Positions 37,988-49,448 of a DNA stretch of 64,000 nt are shown in pieces. The notes beneath the pieces were generated by a model. The model was not told the origin of the DNA. It worked only from the letters and a program-made list of their open reading frames with translations, and made no database searches. The DNA comes from JAXMAR01 sp046350295. Lineage in GTDB: Bacteria; Planctomycetota; Planctomycetia; Gemmatales; Gemmataceae. The translations under genes and the position numbers were made by a program. Where the stretch lies: contig JAXMAR010000002.1 of assembly GCA_046350295.1 (NCBI GenBank), positions 62,001-126,000 on the forward strand, read 5' to 3'. Position 1 is the first letter of the stretch. Every line of letters begins with the position of its first letter.

Positions 37988-38006
37988 CTCGCTCACGCGT
38001 CGGGCT
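37988..38006. repeat. second copy of ACGCGTGAGCGAG element
   Basis: CTCGCTCACGCGTCGGGCT matches one arm of the large inverted repeat at 13694-13739. Here only half of the palindrome is present. Confidence 0.6.
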
Positions 38007-38044
38007 GTGCATGCGAATACGAGCGCGGCGCCGTCGCCCAGCGA

Positions 38045-39698
<1,654 letters not shown>

Positions 39699-39980
39699 CG
39701 ATTCCGTTCCTCGAGGAGGGAGCGAGTCATCCGATGGGGTTATCTTATGGCACGGATGGAGCGGTGGGAGGGCCGAACTTCGCGTTCCTCTCTGTCCTCA
39801 TCCTGCCAGGCGGCTCCCCTTCTCGTTCAGTTTGTGCGAACGAATGATCGAGTACGGCGGATCGGCGTAACTGACTGATGCGACGTTGCTTGGGACGCCG
39901 AACTCCTCCCTTCTTGTTCAGCTTGTCCCTGAGGCGGCGCTACGGCTAAGGTCGTTCATCGGGCAGCCCCGATCGCGTGG
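39699..39980. other. intergenic region upstream of pyrG
   Basis: About 280 bases without a supported gene. It contains two loosely similar stretches (CTTCTCGTTCAGTTTGT near 39820 and CTTCTTGTTCAGCTTGT near 39910) and, on the pyrG strand, a weak TAAGAT that could be a -10. Confidence 0.3.
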
Positions 39981-40217
39981 GCCGGAACAAAGGTGGCCGC
40001 CTATCTTCGTGTTCGCGAGGGCAAGGTGTTGAGACGAAGGAAGTCATTGAAGGGGTCGCCTTCGCGGACTACGGCGTGGATGGCTTTCTTCTGGGAATTG
40101 AGCTCCTGGCCCCGGTGTCCTGGGGAGCCACTGGTCAGTGCGCTTTCCGAGCGGGAACCGGAATCGGTCCGGAACTTCCTCCGCAACGGCGTTCGTCGCG
40201 AGATGGTCTATGCGTGA
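39981..40217 (+). pseudogene. DUF2283-like gene, broken
   Basis: Pieces in different frames join to a DUF2283-like protein: VAAYLRVREGKV, then ETKEVIEGVAFADYGVDGFLLG and IELLAPVS, then LSEREPESVRNFLRNGVRRE and a stop. DUF2283 proteins are about 70 residues, with the pattern AYLR-x-GKV-x-E-x-x-EG and G-x-E-x-L. At least two frame changes (near 40030 and 40115) break it. The true start is uncertain. It could be real decay, but the neighbouring pyrG end and HEAT gene show the same damage, so local sequence error is also possible. Confidence 0.6.
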
Positions 40218-40360
40218 TCCGCCTTGGAGCGAAGGCGGCCGCCCCTCACACCTCATCGGATGTGCCGCAACGTAGCTCGCAACGGCGCGCGGACGTGGGA
40301 TAATCGAGATGGGTCCGTACGGCCAGTCGGGGCCATGGACCGGACTTGCCGATGAGAAAG

Positions 40361-40374
40361 CGTTTAATTAAACG
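40361..40374. other. AT-rich perfect palindrome
   Basis: CGTTTAATTAAACG, a 14-base perfect palindrome of low GC in a GC-rich region with no intact gene (40218-40456). It could be an operator or a chance site. Nothing else is seen in this stretch. Confidence 0.4.
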
Positions 40375-40456
40375 GTGGCGGCGATGAACGGCTTCGCGCT
40401 CTGATTCGTCTTATTTCGGGCATCCCATTCGATCCAGCGTTCCGATGGAGGCCGTC

Positions 40457-41933
40457 ATGCGCGTTCCACGACTCTCGCAGGCGACCTGTCCGATGACGCT
40501 CGGCTGGCTTCGCTCGCGCTGGGCCTCTTGCCGGGCGCGATAGCGCGGCCTGGGCCTTGAAGAAAATAGCGCCGCCCAAGCCGCACACTTTCACGATCGA
40601 CCCGAAGACGCCCCTCGCCGACTTGCTGCCGCAGGGCCAGATCCGGCCGGTCCCTGCCCTGGCTCGTGGACGATCTGGCCAAGACGCCGGAGATCCGGTT
40701 TCAAAAAGTGAGTGTCGCTCCCAGGGAGACAGTGGACGTCGACAAACTGAGCGCGGAAGAGCAGCGGAAGCTCTTCCTCCGCCTTGCCGACGAACGGGAC
40801 AAGGCCGCCGAGCGGATGGCCCACGGCATCGCCAAGGTCAACCACCTCAACAAGGAGGGACGCGACCATTTCCTGAAGGCGCTCCTGAAGAGCCGCCCCG
40901 ACCTGGCCGGTCTACCCTTCGCCATGGAGGACGCCTGCCGCACCGGCAAGGAGGATGCGAGTCTTTCTCCGAATCGGTGGACGAAGTCCGCGAGGCTCTG
41001 ACGTTCAGCGCGCCAAGGAAAGCAGCAAAGTAACCAAAGAGCGAAGGGCTGATGAGGCGGACGCTTTCTGGGCTTGCTATGGCAGGCATGCCGAAGGGCC
41101 TGAGCCCGCACCGGCCGATCAGCGCATCGCCGCCGTGATGCAGATGCTGGCGCCTGACACCCTCGAGAAGCCGCAAGGGCCTGGTTAGCTGGCTCGCCCG
41201 CCTCAAGAATCCGGAAGCGGCCAAGGCGCTGAGCGCGTCTCGCCGTCTTCGCTCCCGAGGCCGAGTTGCGCGCAGGCCGCTCTGGCCGCCCTCAAGGACC
41301 GTCGCGCCGAAGTCGATGCCGCTCTCTTGCTGCTCGGCCTGCGTTACCCTGGCCCGCCATCGCCAGGCAGGCCGCCGAGGCCGTCGTCGCCCTGGAGCGG
41401 CGCGACCTTTTGCCTGGAGATGGCGAGCATCCTGGACGAGCCTGACCCGCGCGCCCCGGTCGTGCGCGACCGCATGCGTGGTGCGCGGCGGTTCGCCTCA
41501 ACCATCATCACAACTGCATCCTTTGCCACGCCCCCGGCAACACGCCGGACGTCGGCATCGATGATTTCGGCGCCTCAGAGAAGATCGCGGTGGGCGCCGT
41601 GTCGATTCCAGGCCAGGAGTTGCCGCCAGACCGGCTACAATCCGAACGCCTCGCCCGACACCTTCGTCCGCGTCGACGTGAACTACCTGCGGCAGGACTT
41701 CTCGCTCATGCAGTCCGTGAAGGACGCCGACCCTGGCCGGCCATGCAGCGTTTCGACTTCCTGGTGCGCCCGCGAGGAGGACAAGGAAGCCAGGGACTAT
41801 CAGGCCTGGCGTGCCGAGCAGAGGCCGGACTACCATGGCGCCGAACCATGCCGAGCGCTCAGGCCGCGGCTCTGACGGGTCGCGATGCCATCGAGCCGAC
41901 CGCCGCCGCTTGGCGCGGTTATCGAGCCGCTGA
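40457..41933 (+). pseudogene. broken paralogue of the HEAT/CXXCH protein
   Basis: A tandem copy of the gene at 42004, interrupted by many frameshifts. Matching pieces in order: TFTIDPKTPLADLLP, VDDLAKTPEIRFQKVSV, RMAHGIAKVNHLNKEGRDHF, LKSRPDLAGLPFAMEDACR, VLDEPDPRAPVVRDR-like, LNHHHNCILCHAPGNTPD, YNPNASPDTFVRVDVNYLRQ and AIEPTAAAWR. The initial ATG has ATGGAGG upstream and is followed by a signal-peptide-like stretch that soon leaves frame. Roughly eight or more indels would be needed to restore it. The downstream copy is intact over 1.48 kb. Confidence 0.75.
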
Positions 41934-42003
41934 CCGGGTGCGTCGCCGCTGTTGCTGTACCTCCGATTCCGGGCACTTGGCGCCATCTGAGAAAGGGGCC
42001 CTT

Positions 42004-43482
42004 ATGCGAATCCTGCGCTGTTCCCCGGCGATCTGTGTTTTCGCCCTGAGTGTGCTCGTGGCCGCGCCGGCGCCGCCGGCCTGGGCCCTGAAGGAACTGC
42101 CGCTGCCCAAGCGCGACTCCGTCACCATCGACCCCAAGACGCCGGGCGCCGACCTGCTCCCGCCCGCCCCCGACGCGGCGCCGCTCGTTCCGCCGTGGCG
42201 CGTCGACGACCTCGCCACGGCGCCGGAAATCCGGTTTCAGAAGTTCGCCGTCTCCGCAAGGGAGGAACGGGCGAGACTCATTCGCAACATGACGGACGAT
42301 CAGGACAAGGACGCCGAGCGGATGGCGCACGGGATCGCCAAGATCAACCACCTCAACAAGGAGGGCCGCGACCACTTCCTGCGCGTGCTGCTCAAGTCGC
42401 GCCCCGACCTGGCCGGCCTCCCCTTTGCCATGGACGACGCCTGCCGCACGAGCAAGGGGGACGCCGAGCAGTTTCTCCGCGCCGTCGGTAAGGTGCGCGG
42501 CGCGATGGTCGCCGACGGATCCAAGGAGGGGGGTCCGGAGGATCCGGCCAAACAGGCCGCCGACGAGGCCCGAGCCTTCTGGGAGCGCTACGAGAACCGC
42601 CTGAAGGAGACCGCAGGCGCCGTGCCCATGGGCCCGGCCCAATCCCGCGCCCGCATCGCCGCCCTCATGCAGATGCTCGCCCCGGACAGCGTCGCCAAGC
42701 GCGAAGGCCTCATCCGGCATCTCGCCGGTATCAAGGAGCGGGAAGCGGCGACGGCGCTCACGCGGCTGGCCGTCTTCTCCCCCGAAGCCGAGTTGCGCGA
42801 CGCCGCTCTCGCCGCGTTGAAGGCCCGTCGCGACGAGGTCGACGCCGCCATCCTCCTGCACGGCCTTCGCTATCCCTGGCCCGCCGTCGCGAAGCAGGCG
42901 GCCGAGGCCATTGTCAAGCTCGAGCGCCGCGACCTGCTGCCCGAGGCGGCCAACGTGCTCGACGAGCCCGATCCGCGCGCCCCGGCGCTGCGCGGCGGCA
43001 AGCGCGTGGTCCGCGAGGTCGTTCGCCTCAATCACCATCACAACTGCCTCCTCTGCCACGCTCCCGCCAATACGCCCGACGTCAAACTCGATGAGCTGGG
43101 CCGCTCACGCGAGAACATCACGGTCGGCGCCGTCGCCATCCCGGGCCAGCCGCTGCCGGCGCCCTCCTTCGGCTACAACCCGGGCGCTTCGCCGGACACG
43201 TTCGTCCGCGTCGATGTGAACTACCTGCGGCAGGACTTCTCGCTGATGCAACCTGTGAAGAACGCCGATCCGTGGCCGGCCATGCAGCGCTTCGACTTCC
43301 TCGTCCGCACCCGCGAGGTGAGCGAGAAGGAAGCGAAGGACTACCAGGCGTGGCACGACAGCCAGGGGGCGGACTACCGGGCGCCCAATCAGGCGGCCGC
43401 GCTCCGGGCGCTACGCTCGCTCACGGGCCGAGACGGCGTCGAGCCGACGGCGGCGGCGTGGCGAAAAGTGCTGGAGCGATAG
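42004..43482 (+). CDS. secreted HEAT-like protein with CXXCH motif
   Basis: 492 residues. Signal peptide (about 1-28, ending PAWALKEL). Conserved TIDPKTPGADLLPP and VDDLATAPEIRFQKFAV lead into a helical repeat region (about 195-330: LTRLAVFSPEAELRDAALAA, LRYPWPAVAKQAAEAIV). HHHNCLLCHAP (about 345-355) is a CXXCH site, which could bind heme c, followed by NYLRQDFSLMQPV. Probably a periplasmic electron-transfer or stress protein specific to planctomycetes. The start has GAGAAAGG upstream. It is the intact member of a tandem duplicate. Confidence 0.8.
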   Translation: MRILRCSPAICVFALSVLVAAPAPPAWALKELPLPKRDSVTIDPKTPGADLLPPAPDAAPLVPPWRVDDLATAPEIRFQKFAVSAREERARLIRNMTDDQDKDAERMAHGIAKINHLNKEGRDHFLRVLLKSRPDLAGLPFAMDDACRTSKGDAEQFLRAVGKVRGAMVADGSKEGGPEDPAKQAADEARAFWERYENRLKETAGAVPMGPAQSRARIAALMQMLAPDSVAKREGLIRHLAGIKEREAATALTRLAVFSPEAELRDAALAALKARRDEVDAAILLHGLRYPWPAVAKQAAEAIVKLERRDLLPEAANVLDEPDPRAPALRGGKRVVREVVRLNHHHNCLLCHAPANTPDVKLDELGRSRENITVGAVAIPGQPLPAPSFGYNPGASPDTFVRVDVNYLRQDFSLMQPVKNADPWPAMQRFDFLVRTREVSEKEAKDYQAWHDSQGADYRAPNQAAALRALRSLTGRDGVEPTAAAWRKVLER

Positions 43483-43499
43483 CCGGATTTCGGCAACTG

Positions 43500-43527
43500 T
43501 AGGCCCCGCGAGCCGAGCGGGGCCGGA
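43500..43527. repeat. covarying hairpin element, variant copy
   Basis: GTAGGCCCCGC-GAGCCGA-GCGGGGCC. It is the reverse orientation of the hairpin in the next repeat, with the same 7-base loop and two compensatory stem changes. Confidence 0.75.
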
Positions 43528-43534
43528 CAGAGTA

Positions 43535-43605
43535 ATGACGGTTTCGCGAGTGTTCACGCCAGGTCCGGCTCGGCTCGCCGGACCTACTGCCGAATCGCGC
43601 ACGCT
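43535..43605 (+). repeat. 71-bp interspersed repeat, copy 1
   Basis: Aligns without gaps to 60321-60391, with 62 of 71 positions identical by my count. The core is a perfect hairpin, AGGTCCGGC/GCCGGACCT around TCGGCTC. Between the HEAT and ThuA genes. Confidence 0.85.
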
Positions 43606-43702
43606 GAGTTGGCCCATCTTTTTCCGCGCCCGGATTTCGCTTGTCCCGCGTGGTTCCTGGCGTCAAACTGCCATAAGCCCGTATCCCGCCAGGAACCACC
43701 CC

Positions 43703-44407
43703 ATGCGTCTCATCCTCTGCGTTGTTGTGTTCGCGTTTCTGCCCCTCGGCCTCGACGCCGGCGAAAAAGCCCGGCCGATCAAGGTCTGTCTCGTCTCCGG
43801 CTCGGTCGAATACAAGTCGGACGAGACGCTGCCGATCTTGCAGAAGTATCTGGAGAGGGAAGGCGCCGTTTGCAGCCGGGCGTTTCGCAAGACCGACACC
43901 GACCTGCCGGGGCTGGAAAACCTCGAGACGTGCGACGTGATGGTGCTGTTCACGCGCCGCCTCAAGATCGACGGCGAGCAGCTCGACCGCGTCAAGAAAT
44001 ACTGTCTCGCCGGCAAGCCGATCGTCGCCCTCCGCACCGCCAGCCACGCCTTCCAGAACTGGCTCGCTCTCGACAAGGAAGTGCTCGGCGGCAATTACAT
44101 GAACCACTACCCGGAAGGCCCGCTCTGCAAGGTGTCTATCGTCGAGAAGAACAAGGACCATCCGATCCTGAAGGGCGTTAAGCCGTTCGAGTCCAAGGGC
44201 TCGCTCTACAAGAACACCGGCCTGGCGAAGGACGTCACCGTGCTGCTGGAAGGCTCGATCCCCGGTCACACCGAGCCGATCGCCTGGACCCGCGACTACA
44301 AGGGGGGTCGCATCTTTTACACCTCGCTGGGGCATCCGGCCGATTTCGAGAACCCGGGCTTCCTCCGGCTGTTGGCGAACGCGGTGCGGTGGACGACGAG
44401 CAAGTGA
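43703..44407 (+). CDS. ThuA-like domain protein, exported
   Basis: 234 residues. Signal peptide MRLILCVVVFAFLPLGLDAG. The class I glutaminase-like ThuA fold shows IKVCLVSGSVEYKSDETLP, DVMVLFTRRLKIDGEQLDR, IVALRTASHAFQNW and GRIFYTSLGHPADFENPGF. In planctomycetes ThuA-like proteins often accompany sugar or secondary-metabolite breakdown genes. No catalytic Cys of true amidotransferases is seen. Convergent with the NUDIX gene. Confidence 0.85.
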   Translation: MRLILCVVVFAFLPLGLDAGEKARPIKVCLVSGSVEYKSDETLPILQKYLEREGAVCSRAFRKTDTDLPGLENLETCDVMVLFTRRLKIDGEQLDRVKKYCLAGKPIVALRTASHAFQNWLALDKEVLGGNYMNHYPEGPLCKVSIVEKNKDHPILKGVKPFESKGSLYKNTGLAKDVTVLLEGSIPGHTEPIAWTRDYKGGRIFYTSLGHPADFENPGFLRLLANAVRWTTSK

Positions 44408-44445
44408 CCGGAGTCGATGTTGGGAAGGGAGAACGTGGCAAGACC

Positions 44446-44889
44446 TCAGGGCCCTTTTTCTTGGCCTGCCTCCGCGACCGCCCAGCGCTGGCTCCCGAAC
44501 CGGAGCCGGGCCGCCGCCTCCCGGGCCGACAGCCACACCAGTTCGTGGTCCGGTTCGCCCGAGCCAACGTGCCCCACCACCTCGGCGAGGAAGAACGTAC
44601 AGCGCTTGCGGTAATACACCCGCTCGTCCGCCGCGTACACCAGTTCGTCGGCCACGCCGATGCGATCGCCGAGGACGACCTGCAGGCCGCACTCCTCGGC
44701 CGCCTCGCGGATGGCCGCCGCCTCGGCCGTCTCACCGTCCTCCTGGCCGCCCCCGACAAGGACGAGTCCCGCCGGCGCCGAGACCGCGCCCACCGCCCCG
44801 TCCCTTACGAGGACCAGATACCCGCCCGGCCGCAGCCGGTAGGCCGCGCCGGGGGATGCGATGCCGAACTCGGGTAGGCTCTGCGTCAC
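44446..44889 (-). CDS. NUDIX hydrolase
   Basis: 147 residues. A complete NUDIX box, GGQEDGETAEAAAIREAAEE followed by CGLQ, matches G-x5-E-x7-R-E-U-x-E-E-x-G-U. The enzyme should hydrolyse a nucleoside diphosphate linked to another group with Mg2+; the substrate cannot be told. YYRKRCTFFLAEVVGHVGSG follows. It is preceded by, and probably co-transcribed with, the small unknown gene at 44949. Confidence 0.85.
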   Translation of the reverse strand: MTQSLPEFGIASPGAAYRLRPGGYLVLVRDGAVGAVSAPAGLVLVGGGQEDGETAEAAAIREAAEECGLQVVLGDRIGVADELVYAADERVYYRKRCTFFLAEVVGHVGSGEPDHELVWLSAREAAARLRFGSQRWAVAEAGQEKGP

Positions 44890-44948
44890 GTGCCGCGCCC
44901 TTCGTGCAATGAAAAGGGTCCTGCACCTTTTGGCTGCCTGGCGCCTTT

Positions 44949-45344
44949 TTAGCCTCCGGCGTCTTCGTCCGGCCAGACGATACCGAGCACATCGTCAGGG
45001 ACAATCAACTCCTGACCCGCGCAGCGGGTCTGCCAGTCGGTGGGGATGAACCCATCCTCTCCCTCCCGGACGCCCGCCCCACAGGGTCGCGTGCATGGCG
45101 AACGCCACCGGGCCGACCCGCACGGAAGGTACCGGCAGCCTGCCCAGCCGCTCGGCGAAGGGCGCCAGGGCGCTGGCGTCCAGGCCTCCGGGCGAGGACT
45201 CCAACCAGAACCGGGCCTGCCTGCCCGGCTTGATGGCGACGACGATCGTCAGGGCCTGGCCCACACCGGGCGGACTTCGGACCAGTGCTTGCTACCCTCG
45301 GCGTCGATGCGCTTCATGAAATCGGCCACAGCCCCGATGGACAT
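44949..45344 (-). CDS. small unknown protein, frameshifted
   Basis: About 130 residues after repair. The start MSIGAVADFMKRIDAEGSKH has AAGGAGA eight bases upstream, a strong ribosome site. The frame breaks near 45268 (GTGTGGGCCAG, where one more G restores VWGQALTIVVAIKPG) and near 45060-45070. It ends GQELIVPDDVLGIVWPDEDA. No family recognised. The good ribosome site and coherent sequence argue for a real gene. It lies 59 bases upstream of the NUDIX gene. Confidence 0.55.
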
Positions 45345-45495
45345 TGGCGTTCTCCTTCCGCGCCATTGTAACGCGCCAGGCGAACCGCCAAAGAGGGGCG
45401 AGAATCGGCGATTTTTTCCTACCCACGCCCCCTTGCGGTCGATTAATGTATAGGAACTGCCCTCCCACCCCCGCCTCGACCAGGATCCCACCCCG

Positions 45496-47969
45496 ATGAG
45501 GCTCACCGCGGTTCTTCTCTTCCTTTTTTGGCCTGGCGCCCTGTTCGGCCAAGACACGCTTCGGCCGGTCGTCTCCGTGACCATCGAAACGGGACAACCA
45601 GGCGTCGTGACTTTGCGCGGCCCCGATTCCTGGCGGCAGCTTCTCGTCAACGGCACGGATGCGAGCGGCCGGCCGCGCGACCTGACGCGCGACGCGCGCT
45701 TCAGCGCGGCTCCTGCCGGTATCGTGCAAATCGATCCAAATGGGTTGGTAACGCCGCTGAAGGAAGGGAAGGCGACGATCACCGCGACCGTGGGCGACAA
45801 GACGGCGCGGGTCGAGATGACCGTCAGCCAGATGGAGGGTCGCGAGCATGTCAGCTTCGTGAATGAAGTCGTCCCGATCCTGACCCGTCTCGGCTGCAAC
45901 ACCGGCGGCTGCCATGGCAAGACCGGCGGGCAAAACGGGTTTCAACTGTCGCTCTTCGGTTTCGAGCCGGGGGACGATTACCACTGGCTGACGCACGAAT
46001 CGCGTGGCCGGCGCGTGCTGCCGACGGCGCCGGAGGCCAGCCTGCTGTTGCGCAAGCCGTCGGGCGGGATGGCGCATGCGGGCGGACGGCGGCTTGCCGC
46101 CCGATTCGGTCTATTATCGATTACTGCGGCGCTGGATCGCTCAGGGACTGCCGGGCGAGCCTACGGGAGCGCCCGAAGGTGACGGGCATCGAGGTGCTGC
46201 CGCGCGAGCGCCTGCTGCCGCGTAACTCGGGACAGCAACTGCTCGTGCTGGCGCGTTACAGCGACGGATCGGTGCGCGACGTCACTCGCCTCGCGCAGTT
46301 CGAGGTCAATGAGAAAGCGCTGGCCGAGGTGGATGCGAACGGGCTGGTGACCGCGAAGAACGAGGTGGGGGCGGTCGCCGTGATGGCCCGCTATCAGACG
46401 CACGTGGCGGTGTTCCAGGCGCTCATCCCGCTGAAGACGGATGGAATGGCGCTCGCGGGATTGCCGCCGGTCCGCAATGTCATCGATGAGAAGGCGGCGA
46501 AGCGCTGGAAGGACCTGGGCCTGCCTCCTTCGACGCTCTGTGACGACCCGACCTTCCTGCGCCGCGTCACGCTCGACCTGGCGGGGCGTCTGCCGACGCC
46601 GGCGGAGGCGAAGGCGTTCCTGGAAAGCAAGGAACCGGACCGGCGCGACAAGCTGATCGACCGGCTGCTGGCGAGCGAGGACTACGCCTGGTACTTCGCC
46701 GGCAAATGGAGCGCGGTCCTGCACAACCGCCGCAAGAACGCGAAGGACGACGCGGCGGTGACCCGGGCCTTCCATAACTGGATCAAGGACCGGCTGCACG
46801 AGAACAAGCCGTTCGACGAGACGGTGCGCGAGCTCTTGACCGTGGCCGGCTTGCAGACGGACCACCCGCAGATCGTCTGGTATCGCGAGGTCAGCCAGAT
46901 CGAGGAACGGGTGGAGGACGTGGCGCAGCTCTTCCTCGGTCAGCGGATCAGTTGCGCGCGGTGCCATCATCATCCGCTCGAGAAATGGAGCCAGGAAGAC
47001 TACTGGAGCATGGCGGCGTTCTTCACGCGCGTCGAGTTCAAGGACCCGCCGCCGCCGAAAAAAGACAAAGGCGCCAAGGAGGCCCCGAAGAAGCCGCCCA
47101 TGGAGGTGCGCTTCAAGCCGGGGAAGGCGGAGGCGGTGAATCCGCGCACCGGAAAATCGGTTCGGCCCGCCGGCCTCGGCGCGGCGCCGCTGGACATCCC
47201 AACGGACGTCGATCCGCGCGGCAAGCTCGTCGGCTGGATGATCGCGCCGGACAATCCTTATTTCGCCCGCGTCCTGGCCAATCGTTACTGGAAGCACTTC
47301 ATGGGCCGCGGGCTGGTGGAGCCGGAGGACGATCTGCGCGTCACCAATCCACCGGCGAACCCGGAGTTGCTGGACGCGCTCGCCAGGTTCGTCGTCGACA
47401 CGCGGTACGACATCAAGAAGCTGGTGCGGCTTATCTGTACATCCAGCGTCTATCAGCTCTCCTCGGAACCGAACGACGCGAACGGCGCGGACCGGCAGAG
47501 CTTCTCGCGTTTTCAGCCGCGGCGCCTGCCGGCGGAAGTGCTGCTCGATTCGATCGACGACATCGTCGTGCAGCGGACGAAGCTGAAGGGCGCGGCGCGG
47601 GCGGTGCAGTTGCCGGACAACCAGGTGGAGTCCTATTTCCTGAGCATTTTCGGCCGGCCGGATTTCTCGAGCGCCTGTGAATGCGAGCGCTCGGGCGATT
47701 CGACGCTGGCGCAGTCGCTCGTGCTGGTGAACTCCAAGGAACTGATGGAGAAGATCGCCAAGGGGCGAGCGGCGCAGATGGCCAAGGACAAGGCCAGTCA
47801 TGCGGTCAGGATCGGCGCCCTCTACGTCGCCGCCTTTTCGCGCGAGCCCACGGTTGACGAGGTGAAGACGATTGTGGAATATGTGGAGCGCCGGCCCAAC
47901 GTGCAGGCGGCGTATGAAGACGTGATCTGGTCGGTGTTGAACACGAAGGAGTTCTTGTTCAATCATTAA
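45496..47969 (+). CDS. DUF1549/DUF1553 cytochrome-type protein with Ig-like domain, frameshifted
   Basis: About 825 residues. Signal peptide MRLTAVLLFLFWPGALFG, a BIG2-like Ig domain (about 25-115), and LTRLGCNTGGCHGKTGG, a C-x4-C-H site. A second Ig-like segment follows, then DUF1549 (VTLDLAGRLPTPAEAKAFL, FDETVRELL, CARCHHHPLEKWSQEDYW with CXXCH) and DUF1553 (NRYWKHFMGRGLVEPEDDLR, SGDSTLAQSLVLVNSKE). Frame changes near 46080 and 46170 are bridged by GLPPDSVYYRLLRRWIAQG in a third frame. Typical planctomycete exported protein. It is followed after 12 bases by a DUF1501 gene. Confidence 0.85.
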
Positions 47970-47981
47970 GGGGGGATTCGG

Positions 47982-49367
47982 ATGCTTTCGTTCTTCGACA
48001 CGAACAAGAAGGGCTCACGCCGCGAGTTCCTGCGCGTCGGCAGTCTGGCCGGGCTGTCCTTGCCGATGCTGCTCGGAGCCAAAGCCCAGGGCGCGGAGAC
48101 CGGCCGCTCGCTGACGACCGGCAAATCGGTCGTCCTGTTGATGATGCACGGCGGGCCGAGCCAGATCGAGACGTTCGATCCCAAGCCGGATGCGCCGAGC
48201 AACACGCGCAGCGCAACCGGCGTGTTGCGGACCAGCGTCCCCGGCATGCAGTTCGGCGGCACGTTTCCGCGGCTCGGGCGGCTGGCGCATCGCCTCGCCG
48301 TCGTCCGCTCTTACGCCTCCGGCGACGGCAACCATGACATCAAGCCCGTCGTCAGCCGGCACTCGCTCGGCTGCAACCTCGGCTCGCTCTACGCCCGCGT
48401 CGTCGGCCCCCTGAGCGCGAGCGGCTTGCCCTCCAACATCGGCGTCTTCCCCAGCTCGGTCGACGCCGCCGGTCCGGGACCGCGGATGAACTTCGGCAAC
48501 TTCCTCGCCACCGGCTCGCTCGGCGCCTCGTATGCCCCGTTCGTTCCGGGCGCCTCCGGGGAGATGCAGCAGAACCTGGCGCTCAACATCGCCCGCGATC
48601 GCGTGGACGATCGCCGCGCGCTCCTGAACGGCATCGACCGGCTGCGCCGCGACATTGACGCCTCGGGCGGCATGGCGTCCGTCGACCGCCTGCACGCCCA
48701 GGCGTTCGACGTGATCCTGAGCGGCGTCGCCCGCGCCTTCGACCTCAAGCAGGAAGACCCGCGCAGCGTCGCCCGCTATGACACGGCCCGCCACCTGCGC
48801 ACGATCGGCTGGACCCACAAGAACAACCGCAACCAGTACGACGCCCACTCGAAGTGCCTCGGCAAGGAACTGCTGCTGGCCCGCCGCATGGTCGAAGCGG
48901 GCTGCGGTTTCGTCCTCGTCAACACCGAGTTCGTCTGGGACATGCACCAGGATGTGAACAACCTGGGCTGCGTCGAAGGCATGGACTACGTCGGCACGCC
49001 GTTCGATCATGCCGTCAGCGCCTTCATCGAGGATCTTGAAGTGCGCGGTCTCTCCGACAAGGTGCTGCTGATCGCGACCGGCGAGATGGGCCGCACGCCG
49101 CGTCTCCAGGACAACGGCGGCCGCAACCACTGGGGCCGCTTGACCCCGCTGCTGGCCCATGGCGCCGGCGTCACCGGGGGCCAGATCATCGGCCACTCGT
49201 CGCGCGACGGCGGCGAGCCGGCGTCGAGCCCGTTCGGCATCCCGAACGTGATCGCGACCATCATGCACACGCTGTTCAACATCGGCGAGGTACGGCTGAT
49301 GTCGGGCCTGCCGGCGGACGTGAACCGCGTGATCACGGAGTCGGCGCCGATCGCGGGGTTGGTGTGA
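47982..49367 (+). CDS. DUF1501 protein with Tat signal
   Basis: 461 residues. The N-terminus has SRREFLRVGSLAGLSLP, a twin-arginine signal, so it is exported folded. Sulfatase/phosphatase-like DUF1501 body: VVLLMMHGGPSQIETFDPKP, GNHDIKPVVSRHSLG, LLIATGEMGRTPRLQ and GGRNHWGRLTPLLAHGAGV. It forms a two-gene unit with the preceding DUF1549/1553 gene. The physiological substrate is unknown. A 19-base-arm hairpin follows. Confidence 0.92.
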   Translation: MLSFFDTNKKGSRREFLRVGSLAGLSLPMLLGAKAQGAETGRSLTTGKSVVLLMMHGGPSQIETFDPKPDAPSNTRSATGVLRTSVPGMQFGGTFPRLGRLAHRLAVVRSYASGDGNHDIKPVVSRHSLGCNLGSLYARVVGPLSASGLPSNIGVFPSSVDAAGPGPRMNFGNFLATGSLGASYAPFVPGASGEMQQNLALNIARDRVDDRRALLNGIDRLRRDIDASGGMASVDRLHAQAFDVILSGVARAFDLKQEDPRSVARYDTARHLRTIGWTHKNNRNQYDAHSKCLGKELLLARRMVEAGCGFVLVNTEFVWDMHQDVNNLGCVEGMDYVGTPFDHAVSAFIEDLEVRGLSDKVLLIATGEMGRTPRLQDNGGRNHWGRLTPLLAHGAGVTGGQIIGHSSRDGGEPASSPFGIPNVIATIMHTLFNIGEVRLMSGLPADVNRVITESAPIAGLV

Positions 49368-49385
49368 GACTTCCACGACGGAAAG

Positions 49386-49431
49386 CACGGAAGACACGGA
49401 AAAGAAAGAGCGCTTTTCCGTGTCTTCCGTG
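49386..49431. terminator. bidirectional hairpin terminator
   Basis: Perfect 19-base arms (CACGGAAGACACGGAAAAG and complement) with an 8-base loop, then TTTTCC, between the convergent DUF1501 and LptE-like genes. The repetitive CACGGAA units suggest it may also be a dispersed repeat. Confidence 0.75.
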
Positions 49432-49448
49432 TTTTCCGTGGTTCAAAA

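Noticed and set aside
39818..39930. Direct repeat around CTTCTYGTTCAGYTTGT
   Set aside because: Short and imperfect, only two copies about 90 bases apart; likely chance.
46161..47966. 601-codon minus-strand open frame
   Set aside because: Shadow of the DUF1549/1553 gene.
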